Of a stretch of 64,000 nt of DNA, positions 21,405-31,814 are shown piece after piece (positions within the stretch are counted from its first letter, which is position 1; each line of letters begins with the position of its first letter). Under the pieces are notes generated by a model. It did not search any database. It worked only from the letters and a program-made list of their open reading frames with translations, and was not told the origin of the DNA. The position numbers and the translations under genes are program-made. The DNA is from Isoetes taiwanensis (Eukaryota; Streptophyta; Lycopodiopsida; Isoetales; Isoetaceae): the NCBI GenBank assembly GCA_021234155.1, contig JAJEKV010000020.1, forward strand, positions 5,936,563 through 6,000,562, read 5' to 3'.

Positions 21405-23445
21405 TTTATTTAAGATAAACCCCTGTAGTATCAGGGTTATGTTTATATAGATAACGGATGGTCCAGTAGTAATAACATTTTAGTGGCTTTAGTCTATCTA
21501 CAATATAGACAAGGGGATGTGTTAATATTTGACAGTTAAATGATTGTGTCGGAATTTACATATTGAAGGTAAGATACACCCATTAGACACATAAATATGA
21601 ATGATATGTGTGTGGATATTGCAATAGAAGGCTTATATTTAACAATAAAATACTGGCAGCTTAAGATCGAGCTTACACTAATAAGAAACCATGGTGGAAA
21701 TACCCATTAATGATACTGGTATGGGTATAAGGGACCTTTCTTAACTATTTAGGTTATCTAACCTATCCCGATTAGGGTTGACCATATCCAGCATCCTAAC
21801 CTAAAGATGCATGCGGCGGGGTTATGAGTTTTGGTACAGACGGAGAAGAGCCATCCGACTTTGATAGTGAATGGCTTAACGCCGAAGCACTTAGACGTGA
21901 TTTTGAAGATTGTGGGTTATACAGTGATAACGAAGACAGGGATATGGAAGCTAGAGGCTCCAGGGGAGGCTTCGGGCTGAATAGGAACCCTTATAACAAG
22001 GAAGACAGGGATAGCTTTCAAAAGGGACCTAGAGCTTCTGGAAGAAAGAGACAAGGAGATTTTAATACCGCTCAAACTGTGGATGAAACACAAGATATGG
22101 ATGACGATCTAGAACTGAATCAGGTTTATCGATCTATTCTGTCTTGTTAACTCTAAAACTGATTGTATAAATAGAACATTATGGGTTTAACATAAATAGA
22201 TATCTAGCAATCCATTGATATTTATCCGATAGTAACCTGCGACATCTGTTTAGTATGTTGCATGCTAAGTTATGATTCTTAAAGCCATCGAAAAGCCTCA
22301 TGTGATTATACCTTTGGCTCATATTAATGAGTATATCAGGATCTGTCATGTTTAAAAGAGCATATGTTTATGATTAAAATCTCTAATCTGGTATAGTCTT
22401 ATTCATACATCCTTTATTAACCCAAGGGGCAAAAGAGGACAATGGGTGACCAGCGAAGAGCTGAAAACCCCAATGGACCTTTTGGCCCTTGCCCTGTTAC
22501 CAAGATTATTGCTAACAGAGTATTGATTGGCTGCAGGTACGGGGTTTTCCTCCCATTGTCCACTTTTTGTTCTTTAGGTTTTTTCTGGATGGATGGGTAA
22601 GATTGTCACTTGAAGATGCCATGGTATAACTTGGTCTCGGATCTCAGGTTACACATAAAAGGAAAACATGAGGGATACCAGTTCTGGTCACATAATATAC
22701 ACCTCTAAATATGCTGATTTATAATATTTATGCCAGCAGTAGTACATTGTCATTGCTTATAAAGTAAATTTGGCAATAACAGGTTTAGAATGTTTGACAT
22801 ATGGCCCAGATATGCTACTATGAAGTTCTCTAGTTAGCATTTGATGACCAAAAACAGTATCTACGAGATCATATAGATTTGACTCTATAATTTTGGCTTA
22901 AGCATGATTGCTAGTTTATGTAATTGGTCTTAATGAGGCCTCATTTCGTTGAAAACTAATAGAAATCATCTTTTATGAAACTGATACATGTATTTCGTTA
23001 CTGTCTATGAATTTAGGCTGATCAATGAACTTATGTGTCTTGAGTTATAAGTATAAACCCGGGGCTGGTTATACCTTTCTGATTATTGATCAAACAATCC
23101 GTGGTTTAGACTATGGAATTCTATCTTGAGATGGTGGCTGTCCTTTAAATATATCATAAGAAACAATAGATTTCAATGGCATGTGGTTAAATTTACAAAT
23201 GACTGTAAAGCTTGAATACAAGCTAAAACTGGTTGAATGGGTCCAAAGCTTGAAGTGTACATAAGATCTAGCTTCAATATTCTATGACTTAGATACTACA
23301 GTTTAACATATTGCTGTAAATACATGAATAAGAGACATAAAATATGTAAATGAGTAAATTAATGTTGAAGGAGACATGGTAATAGCCTTATATTGGATTA
23401 TATGGCCTAATTTTTTGAAAAAAAGTAGATATATTCTGCAGAGTT
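21405..23445 (+). repeat. Left pseudo-LTR of the Penelope-like element
   Basis: It opens TTTATTTAAGATAAACCCCT and matches 31,815-33,867 base for base apart from scattered substitutions and small indels. One example is about 12 bp present only in the right copy near 32,130. It contains a 5' leader of about 420 bp, exon 1 of the element's ORF, and most of intron 1. Its right edge (CTGCAGAGTT) lies inside intron 1, and the element continues from there without a break. Confidence 0.9.
21824..22123 (+). CDS. Penelope-like element ORF, exon 1
   Basis: From an ATG at 21,824 the frame encodes 100 residues. It is strongly acidic at first (GTDGEEPSDFDSEW), then Arg/Gly-rich (GSRGGFGLNRNPYN), then acidic again (DETQDMDDDLELNQ). 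The last codon CAG abuts GTTTAT, a plausible donor, and the next exon begins in the same phase at 23,779. There is no known domain, and it is probably a disordered N-terminus. The same exon, two residues apart in its acidic stretch, is repeated at 32,245. Confidence 0.55.
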
Positions 23446-23778
23446 TGGTGGGTCCTAAGATACTATACTGGATTCGCTCAGTCCAGATATAGGATGATAA
23501 TACTACCAAAGGATTGACTGAGGTGGATGTTCGTGCTATGATTAAATAGTTCAAACCGGCTTTTTTTTAGACACTTCATCACATTTGGTACATCCAATGT
23601 TATCTATGGCTTGCTTACTATCTGTTTGAGCTTTTAGGTAAAACCCAGGAATCTTTCCAGGATTTTGTATATAAATGAATAATCTAATGATTGATACATT
23701 AAAATGATACAGTAATTGAAAGTCTTGTAACTGCTGGAAATTTTGCATATCGTATTACTAAAGAATTTTGCTCTACAG

Positions 23779-26539
23779 GATAACTATGAGGATGAAGAGG
23801 AATTCGAGATTATACCCCCTACCTGGAACAGTCACCTGATTGCCATAGGGTATGATAAAAATAGAATTGAGTGCCCGAATGCGGCTGTTCAAACTATTCT
23901 CTGCTGCATTAGAAATATGAAGGTGCATGAACTTATTCTGGAAAGGGAGGCTATTCGACTACCAGAACAAATTTCTGCAGTCACGCATTTGGGATTTAAT
24001 GAGTGGCTTCTACTACTCCCAAAGATCAACAAATTATCAGACAAAGAAGAAGAGGTATGGGCCTTTATTTCTGATCTATATGCAAGCTTACCACAAAAGA
24101 TATATGAATGCACCAAGGAAGAAGATGACTGCAACAAAAAATTCATTATAGGAGTGACAGCTTTAGAAGATGCCAATGACCTTAAAAATTCCCATGGAAA
24201 AGAAGAAGCTTTGCTACGTATGAATGTTGCAGAAAACTCTAAAAATGATCTAGACACCTCGGATGATATCTTTGGTGCAGATTTGTTAACTGAGGAGGAC
24301 AAGGCAGTACTTATACCTAAAGAGGCAGGGAATACACATGATAAAGAAATGGACTTCAAAATTAACTTGAATAATTGCCTGAAATTCCCTATTATACCTA
24401 GCAGGTTAGTAGAATGTCAAGGATTACTATGTAACCAGGCTTTGTGGCGCACCAAAAACTTTGGGGCTTTAGCTCCTATTAGTGAAGAAGCATGGTGCAT
24501 CCTAGGAATTATTACCAAGGAAAGAGTCTGCCAAGCAAAAACTGAGGCCTTCAAGATGGTCAGAATGAAAAAAACCAGAATTAAGCTCGAAGTTACTACC
24601 AGGTTCTTTGATAAGAAATGCATGAAAAGTGATCAGATGATACTATGCCAAAAAGGCCATATGGCATACACCAATATTCTAAGGGATGATTTCTTTCTGA
24701 AAAGACTGTGGCGGACTATGTGCCCGTACTTTAAGTGCATATGTGAGGATAAAATCAAGAACAAACGGAGTAACCAGTATAACCCCAATCAATGTGGTGA
24801 AAGCATGATCTGGTTCGACCAAGCCATTTGGTACATGCTGAATAACTTGAGCTCTATTTACCCCAATATGTCCACTGCCGGACAAATGGTGGCATTTAGA
24901 AACTGCCTAAAGACTGTCTTGAAAAGTGGGGTGGCAGCATTTATTGCATACCTGGACGTCAGAAAAATGCTGGTTGATATGACCATGACTCAGGCTGCTG
25001 ACCCAAAGGGCTGATCTTAAAATTACACACCCAAAAGGACTTATGTGTGATGTATGTGAAAAGACAATAAAACCTGTGGAGTTTTTAAAGAATACTTATG
25101 GTACAGCCAGCTCCAACAGTTATAGATCAACTAAGCAGAATTCTGTATCAAAATCAAAGGGGAGCAACATAAACATTAATGCTCCGCCTATAATTACTAT
25201 AAGACCAGGCATAACCTGCATGAATGCAATGTCTGATGGTAGCAATATAGAAGGTTTGGGGACACCCCGCAACGTGGGACACTCTGTCACTAAAGGGAGC
25301 AAAAATGCATTTAAGTGGAAATGGGCAGCACTGTACAAGCCCTTGTTTATGAAAAATAAGGTATGTCTTGCTCTATTTGAAATTGTATCCATGTATGCAT
25401 TTGCTGTTTCTATGGTTATGATTACATTTGTGAATAAAAGTTGGGTCTAATCCTAGTTGGATGACACTAACAACATTGGACACCTCATTAGTTATGAGGT
25501 AATCCTAGGCCATGTGGCTTATTCTATCCTACTTCAGTTATCGAAGTCTGATGATCTGAATAGCCGTAAATACCCATCTAATGTCCTGAACACCTATAGA
25601 ACTAAAGTACTAATTATTTGGTAGTTCTAACTATATTCTTCTTTCAGAAATCGAAAATTTTACAGAAAGATGTGTTGGGCAGACTACATCTTAAAGATTA
25701 CTCCCCCAAACAGAACCTTAAGATTGTACACAACACCTTTTTATCCAAAATACTGGACAAGGTTTGTATACCCAAAATAATACATGGAGTGATGGTGGAT
25801 TGCCTAGGGGAAATTGGAGAAGCAATCATGAGTGATACTATGTTTGCATGGAGCTATACAGAAAATATGAGAGACCTATGTTACAAACCCTACTATATCT
25901 TTGCTCAAGAGAGTGAAGATGTCTGCCCTTGTTCTATTCTGCAACTAAAGAGGTTTGTAGATCCAAGTATTGGCCACATAAGAACTACAGACTGTATGGT
26001 AGTTCAAAATAAACAACTGAGGAAGATGCTTATGCAAGGTCTGAATCATATCCCGGATAAGAGTCTTGTTTGGAAGGAATTCAAAAATGACATGGAAGCC
26101 ACCATTGATAAACTAGTCGAAATGCATAAATACACATATCCACACATTGACGATGAGATCAGGGCTAAGGTTTACCATAGAGTATGCTAAACAGAAGATC
26201 AAGGACTCCTTTATGAAGGATAATACTAGAAAATTCCCGCTAAGTGATATCAAGGTGATTAACAGTATAATCTGGCTCAATAAGTTCCTATATGTCTCTG
26301 GAGTGGACAAGGCTACAAATAACCCAGTCTTCATATGTCCCAGACATGTGAAAGAAATGGCTGATTTAAGACTTCAAAGCAAAGATTTCAGACTAGTTGA
26401 AATGGAACAGGTTGCTGTTATCTGGAAATGTAAAACAGAGATGGTAAATATTATGCAGTATACAAAAGATAGCTGTGAAAAATTACCATATTTGTTAGGG
26501 GTTTATAAGGCCCATAAAAAGGAATATCGATGGATCAAT
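23779..26539 (+). pseudogene. Penelope-like element ORF, N-terminal extension and start of RT
   Basis: Exon 2 starts after TTTGCTCTACAG at 23,779 and runs open to 25,014. The frame then shifts near 25,000 and continues through a CxxC-containing stretch (LMCDVCEKTIKPVEF) to AAG|GTATGT at 25,360. Exon 3 starts after TTCTTTCAG at 25,648 in the same phase and ends at a second frameshift near 26,185. The resumed frame holds the first RT blocks (VDKATNNPVFICP and LPYLLGVYKAHKKEYRWI). Everything before these blocks, about 800 residues, resembles no domain I know. The coding quality over more than 2.3 kb and the matching intron phases argue for one original protein. The breaks make it inactive. The frame is cut at 26,539 by an insertion. 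Confidence 0.65.
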
Positions 26540-27010
26540 ATGTAGCATTATAACAGGGGGTTTTTTTTGTGATTTTATACGCTTTTTGGCATGGTTTTCA
26601 TATGATTTCATGGGCGTATTGCACGAGGCATACTAATCAGTACATCTAGAGTGCACTAAGTTTTTGCATGCAATTTGTGCAATTTTGTTTCATCCTCCTC
26701 AATGGTTAAGATCAGAGGGCTTACAAAGAAAGCCCTCTTTTAATTCAAAAAGATCCAAGGGCTTATAATCAAAGCCCTTTTCTTTCATGCATTTCTTCCC
26801 TTGGTAATTCAATGGTCACAACGTTTTTTTTTTTTAATAGAACCCATTGCATTTTAAGGGAGAAAAGGACGGGCCTCAAGCATCGAGAGAGAATTAAGAG
26901 AGACTTATTAGGCCTTCTTTGGCGGCTGCAGCAGGTCAGTAGCCGGATCAAGCGTTTGGCGTTAGTGCGGCTACAACATGCCGGAATCCAGGTAGGCTGC
27001 AGTTGCTTGA

Positions 27011-27684
27011 GCTAGCGCAAAGGGTTTTTTTGAGGTTACGCATGATATTTCCCATCTTACATGTGCTGATTTTCTCCGTGGTCCGGGGGTTCAGACCCCA
27101 ATCATTTTGCGATTTTCAATTGTAATTCACGAAAGAGGGAGTCCAGAAACATTACGAGATCCTAGGGGATTTGCTGTTAAATTTTACACCAGAGAGGTAA
27201 TATGGTCGGTTGCAACTTAAAATTCGATGAGCTTTTCTCACATCAGCTGATTTTGTTATGGCTTACCAGGGTAACTTTGACATGGTTGGAAACAATTTTC
27301 CAGTGTTTTTTGTAAGGGATGGTATGAAATTCCCTGATATGGTCCATGCTTTAAAACCAAATCCGAAATCTCATATTCAGGAAAATTGGAGAATCTTGGA
27401 TTTCTTCTCTCATCATCCTGAGAGTCTGCACATGTTTACCTTCCTTTTTGATGACGTGGGGATCCCATTGAACTACAGGCATATGCCAGGATTTGGCGTT
27501 CACACTTTTACCTTGATAAATAAAGCCGGCACCTTGATAAATAAAGCTGGCAAACGCACCTATGTGAAGTTCCACTGGATTCCAACCTGTGGGGAAAAGA
27601 ATCTTCTGGATGATGAAGCAGTTGTTGTTGGAGGTTCAAATCATAGTCATGCAACTAAGGACCTATATGATGCTATTGCAGCAG
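27011..27684 (+). pseudogene. Captured fragment of a plant catalase gene
   Basis: Two exons, 27,011-27,196 and 27,270-27,684, are separated by a 73-bp GT-AG intron in the plant catalase position (between TRE and GNFD). Recognisable blocks are [80 protein letters not shown] and [19 protein letters not shown]. Catalase converts hydrogen peroxide to water and oxygen in peroxisomes. This piece retains the distal-pocket Asn (GNNFPVFF). It lacks the upstream exon with the catalytic His and the downstream part with the haem Tyr and peroxisomal signal. A 21-bp tandem duplication repeats LINKAGT, and the donor after IAAG is damaged (GGATATG). It is a captured fragment, not a gene. Confidence 0.9.
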
Positions 27685-28189
27685 GATATGTTCACTGTGT
27701 TTTTACAGAACAAGAGTCTCTCATTCCAGCTTTTGCCCATTTAATTTCAGTTTTCAACCTTCCCTTATCGGTAGTGTCATGCCTGCACGCATGTGCCCCT
27801 TCTTAAATTTTACACCTACTTGCAAAACTAGTTCCCTTGTTGCAGCTTTTTTCTGTAATGTATCAACATCAGACCAGACGCTATTTGTTGCTTCAGGCCA
27901 GACGCTATTTGTTCTACCATAATGCCAGGCAGCTTGGGTTCTTCGGGGAGTTTAAAACAAGAACTGACACAAAGACTGAAGATTTAGAAGCAGAAGCAAG
28001 TAAATGAAACAGCTTGCTTACATTTTCTCCCTCCTTTCATTCATAAAATGGCCGTGAATGTATAGTTGCAGAGTATGTATTCACAAGTACAATGCGTTGG
28101 GAGCTTGTCAAGTGAGGGCTCAACATGTTTTTGTATAGTAAGTTCTTTTTGTTTTTCATCTCTTTCAAATAATGCACAGACAGGGGATT

Positions 28190-28750
28190 GCACATTGAAG
28201 ATCAGATTTTGAAGAATGGCCTTCTGGTTGAGGTTTCTGTGAGAAGCACCATTGTGGATATGCATGCCAAATATGGGAGGTTACAAAGGTCTTTGTCATG
28301 TTGGGAAATAGGGATGTGGTAACATGGAATGCAATAAATAATGGTTACACAGCATGTCAAAGTTCTTCTTTGCACTAGAGTGCTTTGAGAGAATGCAACT
28401 GAAGGAAATAAAACCAGACAGAATAAGCTTTTTGAGTCTTATGTGTGCCAGCATTGGGAAAGTAGAGAGGGCCAGATGCATTCATGAACTAATTAATGAG
28501 ACAGGCCTCCAATCTGACATTTCTATGGGAAGTATGGTGTAGATATACATGTTGTACATAAATGTGGAATTGTAAAGTAAGCTCATAGTATCTTTAGCCA
28601 AATGCTAATCAAAACAAAGCATGATGGAATGCAATGATTATAGGGTATACTCAAAATGCTGAAGACCTCGTTGCACTAGAATATTTTGAGAATATGCAGC
28701 AGAATGATGTAAAGTCAGACAGTATTATGTTGTCAATATCATCTAATGGT
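28190..28750 (+). pseudogene. PPR fragment inside the insertion
   Basis: Plus-strand frames give QILKNGLLVEVSVRSTIVDM with HAKYGRL at about 28,205-28,285, ALECFERMQLKEIKPDRISF at 28,370-28,430, ARCIHELINETGLQSDI, and IIGYTQNAEDLVALEYFENM from 28,637. These are diagnostic PLS-type PPR strings in repeat order, broken by stops. The fragment resembles the PPR remnants at 18.6 kb and 9.4-10.2 kb but is not identical to them. Confidence 0.7.
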
Positions 28751-28877
28751 ATCGTTAGCATTCGCAATGGTTCACCATCCGCTATCATTCACCATGTGTT
28801 ATGTTTTATGTTTTACTGTGTTGTGCTTTTTAGTAATAAATATTTAGGCCCATAAAGTTTACCTATGCTTGCTTTAG

Positions 28878-28910
28878 TTAGGGCCCGAAGGGCCCAAAAT
28901 TTTTTTTAAT
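28878..28910 (+). repeat. GGGCCC hairpin motif shared with 39,988
   Basis: GGGCCCGAAGGGCCC followed by AAAATTTTTTTT folds as a short hairpin. The near-identical GGCCCCGAAGGGGCC followed by AAAATTTTTTTTT lies at 39,988-40,014. A shared hairpin followed by A4T8 suggests the end of a common repeat type. Confidence 0.45.
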
Positions 28911-28911
28911 A

Positions 28912-29363
28912 TAACAACCAACACGCAACTACCATTAACATTATTAACACAAACCATTGCATTTAACACATTTAAATTCAAATCCCCCTTAAACCCCCTT
29001 TGGTTTGGGTGCATATTCACACGGGGGGTTACTCCGGGCAACGAGAGCTGTCGGATGGGCATATTTGCTCATTATTCTAAGATCTGGATCGTACATAGCG
29101 ATCCTCGTTTGTGGGGTATGCATATACAAGTTTTTGTATACTGTATATTAAAGTTTGCAAAATACTATAAGGTTCCAGAGAATATACTTAATGGCGTTAA
29201 TTTTATACATGTATTGTAAATTTTTTGGAGCTCTCGCTGCCCTACGTAACCCCCCGTGTGAATATGCACCCAAACCAAAGGGGGTTTAAGGGGGATTTGA
29301 ATTTAAATGTGTTAAATGCAATGGTTTGTGTTAATAATGTTAATGGTAGTTGCGTGTTGGTTG
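28912..29363. repeat. Long inverted repeat (fold-back), arms about 140 bp
   Basis: The left arm, about 28,912-29,050 (AACCAACACGCAACTACC, then ATTTAAATTCAAATCCCCC, then GTGCATATTCACACGGGG), is the reverse complement of the right arm, about 29,228-29,363. The spacer is about 180 bp. It looks like a MITE or fold-back element with long arms. No target duplication was confirmed. Confidence 0.8.
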
Positions 29364-29452
29364 ACGCACATAGAACGGTATACACTAGATTCTCTAATGT
29401 TATCACTGCTGTGCTCAACATGATAGTGGAAATATGGCCTAGTATGTCGTCG

Positions 29453-30020
29453 ATTCGCGTAGCGAATCGGCATTCTTGCTCAAGACGAGCATGCATGCAT
29501 TGCATGCGTCGCATGCATGCATCGCATGCGTTTTGGGTCGTTCTTCCGGTTGGGCGTTTGCTACTTATTGCGGAATTCTTCATCGACGTTTCATCGGCGC
29601 TTCCTCTTCTCTCAGCAGTACCTTATTCTCTTTGAATTGTTTCCAGGCAGGGGAGGGGCTTCTTCCTGCCTGGTTTGGCCAATTTGGCGTTGTTTTCCTG
29701 CTGTCCTTTCCGGCCTTTAGCCTTCATCTTGTGACCTTCGTCCTCGATCCTAGTTTGTTAAGGAAGTCCTTTGGTATTCGGGCGCTTTGTTGGTTTCATG
29801 CAGTCGAATTGCGGTAAGAATGTCGTCGATTCGGCGTAGCGAATCGGCATTCTTGCTCAAGACGAAAGCATGCATGCATTGCATGCGCCGCGATGCATGC
29901 ATCGCGATGCGTTTTTGGGTCGTTCTTCCGGTTGGCGTTTGCTACTTATTGCGGAATTCTTCATCGACGTTTCATCGGGCGCTTCCTCTTCTCTCGCCAG
30001 TACCTTATTCTCTTTGAACC
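29453..30020 (+). repeat. Direct repeat of about 195 bp with GCATGC-rich core
   Basis: The segment starting TGTCGTCGATTCG at 29,453 and again at 29,820 runs through a core of overlapping GCATGC palindromes and ends at TACCTTATTCTCTTTGAA. The copies differ by single-base indels. A 22-base string (GGGCGCTTTGTTGGTTTCATGC) lies just before the second copy at about 29,779 and recurs at 30,498, beside the right edge of the insertion. Confidence 0.75.
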
Positions 30021-30254
30021 CACCCTCCCCCCCTTTCTTTGTTTATTATATTTTGTACAAGTTCTGTTTTTCATGTTTTTCCACCCGGTGGGTGATGCTT
30101 TTTTTCCGCCCACTGGGTGATGCTATTCTCTGGTATGTTTCTCGTTTGTTGTGTTGGTGATGTGCGTACTGGGTTGGTGGCGCCATCCGCTTTGACTTCT
30201 CCATCGCGGGGGTTTTGGGGCGATTCTATGCCTTACGTTTGTCTAAGCCCCCCT

Positions 30255-30336
30255 TGCCGAAGGCTTATCACTAGGGTTTTTCCTCGAAAACCCGAAAGGG
30301 CGGGGTTTTTTAATCCCGGTGATAAGCTTTCGGCAG
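30255..30336. repeat. Short inverted repeat
   Basis: TGCCGAAGGCTTATCAC and its near-perfect inverse GGTGATAAGCTTTCGGCA flank about 47 bp. This is a MITE-like hairpin, or the core of one. Confidence 0.6.
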
Positions 30337-30516
30337 GTACATCAGCCACTCATCTATTAGCATTGTATTTGTTTTTGGGGTCCAAATGATATAATTGGAT
30401 TTTCCCTTTATTTTTCGTGGGTAGTTCGCATGTGTGCGGCTATCCACTGTCCACCATTGTAGAAATCTGCTGAGATGAATGAGAAGCCTATCTATCGGGC
30501 GCTTTGTTGGTTTCAT

Positions 30517-31623
30517 GCGAGTCGCAGTGCAAGTATTGCTAGAAAGTCATGTGAACAATTCTGTAATCTGTTCCCTAATAAAATAAACCCCAACTGGATG
30601 GTACAATCCATATATGATGTGGTCCTGAATATGCCAGATAAAATCACTGACATATTTGTTGCTGATATCACAAGATGCTATGAATGCATACCACTGATGG
30701 GCGAATCAGGTATATGCCATGTGATTTCTATGATCATACATGAAACATGGGAATATATGAAGGGGTTACATTATAACAATAAACTCTGGATTAAGTATGA
30801 TAAAGAAGAGCAATATATAGCCAAATGGTTCAAGGTGGACCCAAAAGGGAAATGCTGGAATTTAATGACCAAGGATATCTGCATACAGGCTAATCTATGG
30901 TTACTCACAAATTGCTATATTATGAAAGGGCAGAAGACTTGGTTACAGATCAGTGGGATACCCATGGGATTCGCATGCAGCCCATGTTGGTGCAATTTAT
31001 ATCTCGCTTGGTTTGAAGCAAAATTCATGTACAATTTGGCAAAACAAGGAAGATACAATGAAGCAGGTTTATTCAAGCATACATACAGGTATATGGATGA
31101 TGTACTGTCACTAAATTGTCCTGATATCAGAAAGTTTTTGCAACTGTTGGATGATGGCAGCAATGATGACTTACAAATATATGACATTAGATATCTTGGG
31201 GTTAAAGAGGAAACTATATTCAAAATAAAGGATGACCCTAACTGTAAGTTTGGCTATAAAGGAAACTTTCTGAACATGACTATTGAGATTCTCAGTAGGG
31301 CCAAAGGGATTTACAGAACTACCAGATATGATAAGAGGGATGAACTCCCTTTTGTTGCTATCAAATACATCCATGCTAATAGTTGTAGACCGTATTTTCA
31401 AGCAAGAAATGTCATTATCTCCCAAATCCTATCATACATGTATATTAATACATGCCCCAAGACTGCTGCAAAGGACATCATGATGATTATTAAAACCTTC
31501 ATGGAAAACGGGTTTGACAAAAAAGGTCTCAATACAAGTGTACACAAATATGTGTGCAACAATCCATTTCCGGGTCTAAGATATGACGCTGAAATTCTAC
31601 AAAGTTATCTTACACCGAAATAA
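30517..31623 (+). pseudogene. Penelope-like reverse transcriptase, main part
   Basis: This is an uninterrupted frame of about 368 residues. Numbered from the ATG at 30,475, the order is motif A Asp64 in ADITRCY, motif B at 158-170 (QISGIPMGFACSP), motif C YMDD at 206-209, and the PLE-type block NFLNMTI at 264-270. The run HANSCRPYFQARNVIISQIL matches the 'SCHP...P..Q..R' stretch that follows the catalytic core in Penelope-like RTs. The first 14 codons of the formal ORF belong to the insertion; true element sequence starts at GCG at 30,517. The catalytic Asp residues are intact. The frame stops at 31,623 with no endonuclease. The function in a live element would be target- or end-primed reverse transcription. 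Confidence 0.8.
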
Positions 31624-31694
31624 ATAAGGTATGTCTTTATTTATTGCTACTATAAAAAGCTGTTCCTTGATTTAGGCTTAGTATGGGTATGGTT

Positions 31695-31721
31695 TAACCC
31701 CTGCTGTGATAGTGGGGGTTA
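31695..31721 (+). other. Hairpin in the 3' end of the element
   Basis: TAACCCC and GGGGTTA face each other across a loop of about 12 bases, about 75 bp after the RT stop and about 95 bp before the right pseudo-LTR. It may be a structural element used in priming or 3'-end recognition. That role is inference from position. Confidence 0.35.
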
Positions 31722-31814
31722 GCCATTCCCATGGTCACGGTAATCATTAAGCAGTATGTTTACATGCTGTATAGGGTGTGTTAAACTGTACTTCCAGGGA
31801 TGGGGGTGGGTTTT

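Larger units (their letters stand above)
26540..30516 (+). mobile_element. Insertion carrying host gene fragments, splitting the RT
   Basis: If this block is taken out, the left frame (...YRWIN) and the right frame (ASRSASIARK...) meet in phase between A and T, with a possible 2-bp AT duplication. Its left end, TATGTAGCATTATAACAGGG, matches three other places in the window. Inside are catalase exons, a PPR fragment, an inverted repeat, and a direct repeat, all in plus orientation where orientation can be read. Insertion at A|T and capture of exons with introns are Helitron habits. However, the ends are not the canonical TC and CTRR with a hairpin, and no Rep/helicase was seen. The class is open. 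Confidence 0.55.

Noticed and set aside
21360..21410. Telomeric repeats at the element junction, as in EN-minus Penelope-like elements
   Set aside because: Only T-runs are present; no TTTAGGG-type units.
23889..24359. Antisense ORF of 156 codons
   Set aside because: It is a Ser-rich shadow of the Penelope-like element's exon 2.
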